In this document: positions 16,449 through 24,777 of the stretch, piece after piece
Numbering within the stretch: the stretch's first letter is position 1
Layout: every line of letters begins with the position of its first letter
DNA from: an uncultured bacterium
GTDB taxonomy: Bacteria > Muiribacteriota > Ozemobacteria > Ozemobacterales > Ozemobacteraceae
NCBI GenBank assembly: GCA_900317935.1
Contig: ONIU01000025.1
Coordinates: forward strand, 1-35,826
DNA: 35,826 bases
Reading direction: 5' to 3'
Made by a program: the position numbers and the translations under genes
Notes under the pieces: generated by a model
The model's input: only the letters and a program-made list of their open reading frames with translations
What the model was told of the DNA's origin: nothing
Databases searched by the model: none

Positions 16449-16488
16449 AAAAGAAGCCTTAGCTGATAAAAGCTAAGGCTTCTTTTAA
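16449..16488 (+). terminator. Rho-independent terminator after pilP
   Basis: A perfect 16-bp stem (AAAAGAAGCCTTAGCT at 16449-16464, reverse complement at 16471-16486) has a 6-base loop and a T-rich 3' arm. It separates pilMNOP from pilQ, which therefore probably has its own promoter. Confidence 0.88.
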
Positions 16489-16545
16489 TTTTAGCTATTT
16501 CTGGCAGTTAATTCGAAAAAAAATAAAAAAAATTAAAATAAAGCT

Positions 16546-16572
16546 TAAAGAATAAATAAAACCTGTCGATGA
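16546..16572 (+). promoter_or_regulatory. Possible sigma-28-like promoter upstream of pilQ
   Basis: TAAA at 16546-16549, 15 bases, then GTCGATGA at 16565-16572, which is 10 of 12 matches to TAAA-N15-GCCGATAA. It sits between the pilP terminator and the pilQ start in an otherwise AT-rich 155-base gap. It is weaker than the other three copies. Confidence 0.35.
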
Positions 16573-16645
16573 GTCTACTGTCATAGCTATATAAATAGCT
16601 TGTGATATATATTTTCAGACTATTACCGTTCGGAGGTATAGAACA

Positions 16646-18052
16646 ATGAGGTTCATGGGTAAAACCAAAAAGAGAAGTAAAATACTTCTATTGTCTGCAG
16701 CTCTCGCAGCAGCATCATGGTTCCCCGGTGCAGCAATGGCCGAGGACAACATTACTCTTGATTTCCGCGATACTGATATTCGTCAGATCATCAAGGTAAT
16801 CGCTCAGCAATCAGGAACAAATATTATTGCTGAAAAAAGTGTTCGTGGTCAAGTAACAGTCAAAATGTCTGACGTTTATTACGAAGAAGCCATGAATTTA
16901 ATTGCAAAAACAAATGGTTTTGCAGTTAGAAAGATTGGTAACACCTGGATACTTGCAGACGAAAAGAAACTTGTCGAAGCTTTTGAAAAAGGTCTGACTA
17001 TTACAAAAAGACTTCAATATGCAAAAGCAGCTGATGTAAGTAAAGTTATATCTTCAACAATCAGAAAAGATATTAAAGTTGCAACAGATGAACGCATTAA
17101 CGCTGTAATCGTTTCAGGCAGCAAGGAACTCCTTGATGAAGTTAAAAAGCTCATTGAAACAATAGATACACCAGTTCATCAGGTCATGATAGAAGCTAAG
17201 GTCGTTGAAGTAAAAACAGATGCAGAAAAGAGAATTGGATTCAAATGGCAGGCTGGTGTCAATTCTACTGGTGTACAAGATATGGATAATATTCCAGTTC
17301 TTTCAACAAAAGAATTCTTTGCTCAGAATCCAAATTCTGGCCTCTATCAGGATAGCTTCACAGATCAGCGTGGTGAAATTTTTGGTCTAGGCGATTTCTA
17401 CAGAGAAAGCATGTTATTCAAAGCAACATTTGCCTGCTTAGAAAAACGTAACGAAAACAAAGTATTGAGCAACCCAAAGATTTCTGCTGTTAACGGTCAG
17501 GAAGCCAGCATTACAGTCGGCACCAAGGTTATTTATCCTGGTGGTGCAGACCAACCACCAAAAGAAAAAGATACCGGTATTAAACTTAAGATTACACCTA
17601 GAATCAACGATGACGGTTACATTACTGTTGATGCAGAACCAGAAGTATCCTTCGTTGAAACCTGGTCTAACAACGGTATGTATCCAGTTATTGGTACTCG
17701 TTCTGCCAAGACCACAGTTCGTGTAAGAGACGGTGAAGAAATACTGATCGGCGGTTTGATTAGAGATGAAGAAAACAAAGAAAACAACAAGATTCCTTTG
17801 CTTGGAAACATTCCTATAATTAAATCTCTCTTCAGTTATAAGGGTAAAACAGGTTCTTCTCAGGAATTGATTATCCTTATTACTCCACACATCATTGCTC
17901 AAAGCATCGAATCTGCTGCTCCAAGTTCACTGCTTCCTGATACAGGTATGGCACCAGTAGGCAATTACTCAGCCGCTGCTCCAGTAAGCACTCCTCAGCC
18001 AGCAGGCACAATTGATGACTCTTTTGACAATGCTTTTGATACCTCATTCTGA
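16646..18052 (+). CDS. pilQ: Type IV pilus secretin PilQ (short form)
   Basis: This is the outer-membrane secretin pore for the pilus. A signal peptide spans about residues 1-32 (ending AAMAED). An STN/N0-like domain follows (ITLDFRDTDIRQIIKVIAQQSG), then a secretin N1 domain with ITKRLQYAKAADVSKVI and the typical TDERINAVIVSG, and the secretin beta-domain from about 185 to 420, including VLSNPKISAVNGQEASITVG, VRDGEEILIGGLI and NIPLLGNIPIIKSLFS-type closing strands ending in ELIILITPHI. The C-terminal tail is Ala/Pro/Ser-rich. At 468 residues it is much shorter than proteobacterial PilQ and lacks AMIN domains. CGGAGG lies upstream of the ATG. It is convergent with aroC. Confidence 0.93.
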   Translation: MRFMGKTKKRSKILLLSAALAAASWFPGAAMAEDNITLDFRDTDIRQIIKVIAQQSGTNIIAEKSVRGQVTVKMSDVYYEEAMNLIAKTNGFAVRKIGNTWILADEKKLVEAFEKGLTITKRLQYAKAADVSKVISSTIRKDIKVATDERINAVIVSGSKELLDEVKKLIETIDTPVHQVMIEAKVVEVKTDAEKRIGFKWQAGVNSTGVQDMDNIPVLSTKEFFAQNPNSGLYQDSFTDQRGEIFGLGDFYRESMLFKATFACLEKRNENKVLSNPKISAVNGQEASITVGTKVIYPGGADQPPKEKDTGIKLKITPRINDDGYITVDAEPEVSFVETWSNNGMYPVIGTRSAKTTVRVRDGEEILIGGLIRDEENKENNKIPLLGNIPIIKSLFSYKGKTGSSQELIILITPHIIAQSIESAAPSSLLPDTGMAPVGNYSAAAPVSTPQPAGTIDDSFDNAFDTSF

Positions 18053-18075
18053 AAATAACTCCGAATTTTAAGAAA

Positions 18076-18112
18076 CAGGGGTAACCTTGTTATAGTGTTG
18101 CCCCTGATTTTT
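18076..18112. terminator. Terminator between pilQ and aroC
   Basis: CAGGGGTAAC (18076-18085) pairs with GTTGCCCCTG (18097-18106), a 10-bp stem including one G-U pair, followed by ATTTTT. It lies between convergent genes and may serve both. Confidence 0.72.
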
Positions 18113-18126
18113 AAAATCAAGAGTTA

Positions 18127-19212
18127 TTAACAGAGTTGAGAAGCTAATTCTAACGCAACTACTGATTCAACTACAACAGCCGCAGCAGTAACAGCTTGAA
18201 TATCAGACCTATAAAAACCAGGTTTGCTGACTTTTTTAGTGATCAAGTCAACTGAATTGACCATAGAATTTGAAGGCAGAGGTTTCATATAAAAACGAAT
18301 TATAAGAGGTTGCCCGTTGGTCATTCCACCCTCTAATCCACCAGAATAGTTCCCAAATCGATAAAATCCTTTTGTTCCGTATTTTATTTCATCTACAGAA
18401 TTACCATGCATTTTAGTTAATTCTGAAGCATTACCAATTTCTACTCCTTTAATTGCAGGAATAGACATTATTACCGATGCTAATTTTCCATCTAATCGCC
18501 TATCGTATTCTACATAACTGCCTAAGCCTACTGGTAAGCCATAAAAGATAACGACACCGCTCCCACCAAGACTAACATTCTTTTTTTCACAATCATCTAT
18601 AAGATCTTTCCAAGCATTAACTATTTTCTTATCTGGCGTAAGAAATTCATCTCCAACTTCGTTAATAGCATTTTCTATTTCATCTTTAGAAGCAGTTAGA
18701 TTTAAATCTGCTTTTATTCCGCCAATACTTTCAACCATACATACAGATGTAATCCCATTTTCTTTTAAAAGGCATCTAGCAGGAACAGACATAGCTGTTC
18801 TTATTGCTGTTTCCCTAGCAGATGCTCTTTCTCTAACGTAACGACAATCTTTAAAACCATATTTAATCATTCCAGGCAAATCTGCATGTCCAGGTAAAGG
18901 AACATTTATTTTTCCAGCTTCAGTATTACTTGCATTAAATGGAGCCATATAATGCTTATGGTTATCATAGTCTGAATTTCGTATCATTAAAGCAATTGGA
19001 GTACCTATAGTTAAGCCATTAACTATACCAGAAAGCACTTCGACTTTTTCGGGTTCTATTTTACAGCGCTTACCTCTACCATAACCAACCTGACGTTTTT
19101 TTAAAAGCAGATCAAAATCTTCCGGCTCTATTTTTATTCCAGGAGGCATACCTTCTAAAATAGCAGTTAAAGCAGGACCGTGAGATTCACCAGCTGTTAG
19201 ATAACGAAGCAT
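18127..19212 (-). CDS. aroC: Chorismate synthase
   Basis: This enzyme converts EPSP to chorismate with reduced FMN, the last shikimate step. Motifs include LRYLTAGESHGPALTAILEG at the N-terminus, KRQVGYGRGKR (phosphate-binding arginines), RERASARETAIRTAMSVPA, and the late block NYSGGLEGGMTNGQPL. The length of about 361 residues is typical. Two ATGs stand in tandem; the second (19212) is chosen because GGAGGG is 5 bases from it but only 2 from the first (19215). It is monocistronic here, with no other shikimate gene nearby. Confidence 0.95.
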   Translation of the reverse strand: MLRYLTAGESHGPALTAILEGMPPGIKIEPEDFDLLLKKRQVGYGRGKRCKIEPEKVEVLSGIVNGLTIGTPIALMIRNSDYDNHKHYMAPFNASNTEAGKINVPLPGHADLPGMIKYGFKDCRYVRERASARETAIRTAMSVPARCLLKENGITSVCMVESIGGIKADLNLTASKDEIENAINEVGDEFLTPDKKIVNAWKDLIDDCEKKNVSLGGSGVVIFYGLPVGLGSYVEYDRRLDGKLASVIMSIPAIKGVEIGNASELTKMHGNSVDEIKYGTKGFYRFGNYSGGLEGGMTNGQPLIIRFYMKPLPSNSMVNSVDLITKKVSKPGFYRSDIQAVTAAAVVVESVVALELASQLC

Positions 19213-19315
19213 CATATCCCTCCATTTTTTTAAATTATATCATAATTTCATAGCTATTTATTCAAAACGAATTATCTTTAAATACAAAATAGAAAACAAA
19301 AAAGTTTAATTATAC

Positions 19316-19343
19316 AACTTTGTGTGATATAACTTTGCGTTAT
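19316..19343. repeat. Imperfect direct repeat upstream of the AGCS symporter
   Basis: AACTTTGTGTGAT at 19316-19328 is repeated as AACTTTGCGTTAT at 19331-19343, 11 of 13 matches with a 15-base period. It lies about 40 bases before the symporter start, in the position of an operator or promoter region. No known regulator site is recognised. Confidence 0.3.
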
Positions 19344-19379
19344 AGAAATGATTGTATGTACACAGGAAAGAAATGATCT

Positions 19380-20867
19380 ATGGACTTTGATATTTTTTTG
19401 CGCGTTATTGAAAACATCAATAGTGATTTAAATAAATTTGTCTGGGGTCCCTATATGCTGTTTCTACTTGTCGGAACAGGCATATATCTCAGTATTAGAA
19501 CGAAGTTTCCTCAATTTTTCCATTTTGGTCACGTCATAAAAAATACCATAGGAAAAATTATGAATAGAGGTAAAGCCCAAAAAGGTGCGATGACTCCTTT
19601 CCAGGCTTTGACAACAGCTCTAGCTTCAACAGTAGGTGTCGGAAACATTGCCGGCGTTACAGGCGCATTAATTCTAGGTGGTCCCGGTGCTATTTTCTGG
19701 ATGTGGGTATCTGGACTTTTTGGAATGTGTACCAAATTTAGTGAAGTAACACTAGCGATAGAATATAGAGAAAAAAATGAAAATGACGACTGGATAGGCG
19801 GACCAATGTATTATATAAAGAATGGTCTTGGGCGCAAATGGAGATATCTAGCCGTTGCATTTGCTTTGTTTGGCGCAATTGCTGCTCTAGGAATAGGTAA
19901 CTTAACACAGATCAACTCTATTGCCGAACAAGTCGTAAATGTCATCAACGCATTTTCTTCTGATCCGTTAACCAAAAATTCAGAATTTACTGTAAGACTA
20001 ATTACCGGAATAACCATTTCGGCTCTAGCTGCTTTTGTTCTAATCGGCGGAGTCTCAAAAATTGGTGCTGTTACAGAACGCCTAGTTCCTATAATGGTTA
20101 TTGTATATATATTAAGTGCTATTATAGTTGTTCTTGTTAATATTGAACGTTTGCCGGGAGCATTTCTTTCAATATTCCAGTGTGCTTTCAATGCTAAAGC
20201 AATTGGCGGAGGGTTAGCAGGAAATACTATTATTAACATTATGAGCCGAGGAATCGCAAGAGGCGTATTTTCAAACGAAGCTGGTCTAGGTTCTGCTCCT
20301 ATGGCTCATGCCCATTCTTCTGAAACCAATCCTGTAAAACAAGGATTATTTGGTATATTTGAAGTATTTGTTTCAACAATATGTATCTGCACTTTAACAG
20401 CCTTAGTTGTTATGACATCTGGAGTTGCAGAACAATGCTATGGCAATATTCAATTCGCTGATGCAAAAGCTACTTCATTAGCATTTCAATCTGTATTCGG
20501 CCCTCAAATCGGTTCTTTGCTTATAGCTAGTGGTCTTTTACTCTTTGCCGCTTCTACAATTCTCGGATGGGCATTATACGGCATTCGCTGTGCAGAATTT
20601 CTATTTGGTCACAAAATAATACGAATCTATGAAATAATATACTGTTTTGTAGTATTAATTGGTTCAATTACAAGTTTAAAACTTGTTTGGAACATATCGG
20701 ATACACTTAACGGACTGATGGCAATTCCTAACTTGATAGCACTACTTGCACTATCACCTGTAATTATTAAGCTGACCAAAAAGTATTTTACTGTTGTTAC
20801 AAAAGCAGAAAAAATAGAAGCTTTAAAACAAGAAGAACTAGAACACACTCAGACTCAAGAAAAATAA
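19380..20867 (+). CDS. AGCS-family sodium:alanine/glycine symporter
   Basis: This inner-membrane Na+-coupled amino-acid symporter of the alanine/glycine:cation family imports alanine, glycine or serine. The 495-residue protein has about ten or eleven hydrophobic helices and the family signature TPFQALTTALASTVGVGNIAGV (about residues 79-100), then GGPGAIFWMWVSGLFGMCTKF and the IGGPMYYI motif. GIARGVFSNEAGLGSAPMAHA is another conserved AGCS block. AGGAAAG lies upstream. The C-terminus is a short charged Glu/Lys/Gln tail. Given the glycine cleavage cluster in the same window, glycine or alanine uptake for energy or C1 supply is plausible, but the substrate cannot be fixed from sequence. Confidence 0.93.
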   Translation: MDFDIFLRVIENINSDLNKFVWGPYMLFLLVGTGIYLSIRTKFPQFFHFGHVIKNTIGKIMNRGKAQKGAMTPFQALTTALASTVGVGNIAGVTGALILGGPGAIFWMWVSGLFGMCTKFSEVTLAIEYREKNENDDWIGGPMYYIKNGLGRKWRYLAVAFALFGAIAALGIGNLTQINSIAEQVVNVINAFSSDPLTKNSEFTVRLITGITISALAAFVLIGGVSKIGAVTERLVPIMVIVYILSAIIVVLVNIERLPGAFLSIFQCAFNAKAIGGGLAGNTIINIMSRGIARGVFSNEAGLGSAPMAHAHSSETNPVKQGLFGIFEVFVSTICICTLTALVVMTSGVAEQCYGNIQFADAKATSLAFQSVFGPQIGSLLIASGLLLFAASTILGWALYGIRCAEFLFGHKIIRIYEIIYCFVVLIGSITSLKLVWNISDTLNGLMAIPNLIALLALSPVIIKLTKKYFTVVTKAEKIEALKQEELEHTQTQEK

Positions 20868-20907
20868 CAGTCATTAGAGTAATACCAGAATAAGTTTATA
20901 AAACATA

Positions 20908-20938
20908 AATAAAGCTTGCGAAAGCAAGCTTTATTTTA
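20908..20938 (+). terminator. Terminator after the AGCS symporter
   Basis: A 12-bp perfect stem (AATAAAGCTTGC at 20908-20919; reverse complement at 20924-20935) is closed by a GAAA tetraloop, with T-rich sequence at the 3' side. It isolates the symporter from the following TPR gene. Confidence 0.82.
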
Positions 20939-20940
20939 TC

Positions 20941-20968
20941 TAAAAACAAATAAAATACTTGCCGATAT
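20941..20968 (+). promoter_or_regulatory. Sigma-28-like promoter upstream of the giant TPR gene
   Basis: TAAA at 20941-20944, 16 bases, then GCCGATAT at 20961-20968, identical to the B. subtilis SigD -10 consensus. It follows the symporter terminator directly. The start codon is only 20 bases beyond the -10 box, so the 5' leader would be very short and without a recognisable Shine-Dalgarno. Confidence 0.5.
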
Positions 20969-20988
20969 ATTAGCAGAAACATATTATT

Positions 20989-23900
20989 ATGAAAAAGCAT
21001 ATATTATCGGCAACAATCCTATTACTTCTTTCCATGCCGCTTTCACAAGCTGCATCAGTTGAATCTATTTACGAAGATTCTATTTCCCGCAACCTTGCAC
21101 AAATGGAAGAATTTTATAGGCAAGGTCAATGGGAAGAAGCCATGAAAATAGGCCGTGGAATCTTGAAAGATGCACCCAAGGACTCAAAAGAAGCTTATCG
21201 TGCTCAAGATTTAATTGTTCTTTCGTTAGATGGCAAAAGCAAAGAAATACTTGCTAACGAAGCCAGACGAAAAAAACGCCAACAAGAAGATGATGCAGCA
21301 ACCCTTATAAATGAAGGAAATTCTCTTATTTCTCAAAATAATTATTCAGCTGCAGCAGATAGATTATCAAGAGCCATAAAGATTAACGGTGGAGATGCCC
21401 AAACCTGGTTTCTTGCTGGTTATGCCTATTTAAAAACAGGAAAAAGAAAAGAAGCATATAAAGCTCTAAGTCAGTGCTTAAAAATAGATCCTAATCATGA
21501 ACGTGCTCTTTTCAATATTGCCGGATTAAGCTACGAATTCAACCATAGTCAGGAAGCCGAAAACTATGCTAAACGCTTAATTGAAGTAATTGAAAAAAAA
21601 TTAATCGAATATAAACAAGTTTTCTCTGGGCAAAAAAGTAAAGGCTTAAATGATAAAGCCATGGCTACCACAAGAAAAATTACAGCTTTACAAAACAATC
21701 TGGCTCAGGCTTGTAGCATGCATGGTACTTTAGCTCAGAACAGAAAAGCATACCAGGAAGCTCTACCATCTTTAGAAAAAGCTGCCAAATTAAATCCGAA
21801 CAATTCCGAAAACTGGTTCCGTTTAGGCAATTGTTATATGAGTTTAAAAATTTATCACCAAGCTTCTATCGCATTGGAACAAGCTGTTTTAATTAGAGAA
21901 AACAAATTAAAAGAATATACAGATTCTGCTAGTAAACTTTTTGATGCTGGTAAAAGTGATGAAGCAGTTGATGCAGAATTAAAAACAAGAAAACTCAAAT
22001 TAGAAACAGCTCAGGCTCTTTATGCATTAGCTCTTACCAATGCAAAGAAGGGTGACAACAGAACTGCTTTAAGTAACATCAACAATGCCCTTAAATTAAA
22101 ACCAGACTTTATTGAAGCAAGATACAACAGAGCATTAATATTAGCCCAAAATAACGAAATAGATGATGCTCTTGAAGAAATGCGCAAAGTTTTGAAAGAC
22201 TGCCCTCCAAATAGTCAGCAGGCAAAAAATGCAATCAAGACCATAACTATTATGATGGATCAGATTGCACGTCGAGACTCCCCGATCAGCTATACTGCAG
22301 CTAAAACTCCAACGAAGACAGTTGAAGTCAATAAATATGTTAAAGATATGCCTGGTTTGGGCGGAAAACAGGCAGAAGAAAAGCTTGAAGACGTATTCCC
22401 AAGATTACGTGAAATTGCCAAGCTTGTTAACATGCGTAATTATGATGAAGCAGTAAGAAGACTGGTATACCTTAGAAGCAGTCATCCTGACATCGCAGAT
22501 ATACATTCTATACTTGCTCAATGCTATATGCAATTGAACAGACTAGCTGATGCCGAAAAAAGTTTTTCACAGGCTTTAACACTTCAGCCTAATCATGAAG
22601 AAGCATTAAACGGCTTAGCTTACATTTATGCAACCAAAGAAGAAAAACTTGATGTTGCACTTAAATATGCTAAGAAAGCAATAGAAATAAATGGAATGAA
22701 ACCCGAATTCCATCATACTCTAGGTTGGGTTTTATTTAAATCTGGTGAATTAAAGAGTTCAATTCAATCTTTTAAGAGAGCAATAGATTTAAATCCAAAT
22801 TATATAATTGCCAGATATAATCTAGGTTTATCTTACTATCTTACTAAAGATTACAAACAAGCATTAGATGCATTTAACTCTGTCTTAGATCTTAATCCAA
22901 CCCATGATAAGGCATTAATGTTCAAAGCTATAGCATTAGCCAAGACCAATAATGCAGAAGAAGCCTTAGCTACTCTTGAAAAACTAAAGAAAAATACTAT
23001 TTCAAATACAGCTTTAAACAAAGTTGTTGCAAATCTTCAGAAAAAAATAGAGTTAGCTCATTCCAGACATACGGAACTTCCTGTTCCTGAAATAAAATCT
23101 CCAGCTCCAATAGACAAACTCATGGCCGAAGGCAACGAGTTTCGTAAAAGTGGTCTAGTAAATAGAGCAAAAGAAAAATATCTTGAATGTCAGAGACTTG
23201 ATCCAGATAGATACGAACCTTATCTTGCTCTTGGAGAATTATATGCTGACTCTGGATTAAATTTACCTGCTCTTTCAGCATTTGAAAAAGCATGCAAACT
23301 TAAACCCAATGATTATGAAATAATTATGAATATTGGGAGAATGCATCAAAAACTTGGGAAAATGCATTATGCAAAAGAATTCTTTGCTCAAGCAGAAGCA
23401 CTTAAGTATAACGAAGCAGAACCCAAATATTATCTTGGTTTAATAGCTTATGAATCAAAAGAATTTGATTCTGCGGAAAGTTATGCACTGGATGCTTTGC
23501 GTGTAAATCCAAATTACCATAAAGCTATGGCACTCTGCGGTTTAGCTAGAATAAGACTAAATCGTTTAAAACCTGCCAGAGATATTTATGAAAGTCTTTA
23601 CGCAAAAGCTCCAAATGGTTCTTCCATAAAAAATCATGCAAGACAAAAAATATGGGAAATTACCAAAATGATGGCTCCTGCTCAATATCCATCAGTTGAA
23701 GATGCAATGGAAGTCAAAGAACAGATTGTCAGAAGAATCAACGATACAGACAATAATTCAAAGATTAAACCAGAAAAAGTTGCTTCTTCAGATGCATTGA
23801 AAGAATACGGTAAAAACACAATGACCCCAGAAGATAAACTCTGGGTTTTAAAACAGCTTGATAAATTCGGTAGCATAAAAACTCCTGTCTTAACAGCTCC

Positions 23901-24723
23901 ATTAAAATCTAATGTAAATAACCAGACTATGACTAGTCAGGAAAAGAAATGGGTTGTCAGTAGACTTCAGAGTTTCAACGAACACAGTAGCAAATATGCC
24001 TTGCCAGATGAACTAAAAAGTGGAAGCAAGTATACGATAAAAGCTACTGAAAAGAAATCTGAAAGATTGCCTGATAAAGCAGATACTATTATTAGTTCTG
24101 GCTTAGCAAATGCAGAAAAAGGTCTTATTGCCAAAGCTCTTGAAGATTTCCGAAAAGCAGCTGAAATATCTCCAACAAATACAGAAGCCTTAGTGAATCT
24201 TGGTTTCTTGAATACTACTCAGGGTAACTTTAAAGATGCTTTCGATGCCTATGCCAAGTTGACTGTAACAAATCCAGATGAACCATTAGGACATCTCGGA
24301 CTAGGCAACTTGTATTGGCTTGGCGGACAAGCAGAAAAAGCTGTTGATCAATGGAATCTTATTAAAAACGATTACAATGTTGACCCGAAATTCAATATTC
24401 TCGCCCTTAACGAAAGGGTTTGGAGCAGAATGCTTGAAGTAGACCCAATCGATGTTGAATCACATTCTAACCTCGGCCTAGTTTACATGTTCTCCGGACA
24501 GCCACTTAAAGCATTAGCAGAATTCCAGGCAGTTAATCAGCTAGAACCCGGACATCCGGAACATCAGTTCTATCAGGCTCAGCTTTATACTCTTCTGTTC
24601 TTACAAAACAAGACCAGATCTTATAAGTCAGAAGCACAAAAACTGCTTGAAATACTCAGCCAAACATCACCACAGCCCTTCCCACATTCGGAACGTCTAA
24701 AGAAATATTTGGCTAAGTTATAA
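20989..24723 (+). CDS. Large exported tetratricopeptide-repeat protein (1244 residues)
   Basis: Function is unknown; TPR arrays usually scaffold protein complexes. A signal peptide spans residues 1-22 (LLLLSMPLSQAA), so it is periplasmic or surface-associated. TPR-like helix pairs occur in blocks at about residues 102-200, 250-305, 340-405, 470-675, 705-880, 1030-1130 and 1150-1225, recognisable by repeated pairs such as AWFxxGxxY and AxxxxxxAIxLxPN. Between the last blocks lies a repeat-poor region with two copies of a Trp motif, MTPEDKLWVLKQLDKF (945-960) and MTSQEKKWVVSRLQSF (981-996). No Shine-Dalgarno is seen. The next gene, 54 bases on, encodes an outer-membrane barrel. A role in pilus, secretion or gliding-type envelope machinery is inference only. 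Confidence 0.85.
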   Translation: MKKHILSATILLLLSMPLSQAASVESIYEDSISRNLAQMEEFYRQGQWEEAMKIGRGILKDAPKDSKEAYRAQDLIVLSLDGKSKEILANEARRKKRQQEDDAATLINEGNSLISQNNYSAAADRLSRAIKINGGDAQTWFLAGYAYLKTGKRKEAYKALSQCLKIDPNHERALFNIAGLSYEFNHSQEAENYAKRLIEVIEKKLIEYKQVFSGQKSKGLNDKAMATTRKITALQNNLAQACSMHGTLAQNRKAYQEALPSLEKAAKLNPNNSENWFRLGNCYMSLKIYHQASIALEQAVLIRENKLKEYTDSASKLFDAGKSDEAVDAELKTRKLKLETAQALYALALTNAKKGDNRTALSNINNALKLKPDFIEARYNRALILAQNNEIDDALEEMRKVLKDCPPNSQQAKNAIKTITIMMDQIARRDSPISYTAAKTPTKTVEVNKYVKDMPGLGGKQAEEKLEDVFPRLREIAKLVNMRNYDEAVRRLVYLRSSHPDIADIHSILAQCYMQLNRLADAEKSFSQALTLQPNHEEALNGLAYIYATKEEKLDVALKYAKKAIEINGMKPEFHHTLGWVLFKSGELKSSIQSFKRAIDLNPNYIIARYNLGLSYYLTKDYKQALDAFNSVLDLNPTHDKALMFKAIALAKTNNAEEALATLEKLKKNTISNTALNKVVANLQKKIELAHSRHTELPVPEIKSPAPIDKLMAEGNEFRKSGLVNRAKEKYLECQRLDPDRYEPYLALGELYADSGLNLPALSAFEKACKLKPNDYEIIMNIGRMHQKLGKMHYAKEFFAQAEALKYNEAEPKYYLGLIAYESKEFDSAESYALDALRVNPNYHKAMALCGLARIRLNRLKPARDIYESLYAKAPNGSSIKNHARQKIWEITKMMAPAQYPSVEDAMEVKEQIVRRINDTDNNSKIKPEKVASSDALKEYGKNTMTPEDKLWVLKQLDKFGSIKTPVLTAPLKSNVNNQTMTSQEKKWVVSRLQSFNEHSSKYALPDELKSGSKYTIKATEKKSERLPDKADTIISSGLANAEKGLIAKALEDFRKAAEISPTNTEALVNLGFLNTTQGNFKDAFDAYAKLTVTNPDEPLGHLGLGNLYWLGGQAEKAVDQWNLIKNDYNVDPKFNILALNERVWSRMLEVDPIDVESHSNLGLVYMFSGQPLKALAEFQAVNQLEPGHPEHQFYQAQLYTLLFLQNKTRSYKSEAQKLLEILSQTSPQPFPHSERLKKYLAKL

Positions 24724-24777
24724 AATATTGAACAATTCCTTTTAAAAGAATATTTATCAATAATTCAGGATAGATAA

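Noticed and set aside
16490..16645. Possible cyclic-di-GMP riboswitch before pilQ
   Set aside because: I could not find the conserved GEMM core; only a small AGCTAT/ATAGCT hairpin and the sigma-28-like boxes are visible.
17438..17902. 154-residue open frame on the minus strand inside pilQ
   Set aside because: It is antisense to the conserved secretin domain, and its Phe/Asn-rich translation has no motif or ribosome-binding site.
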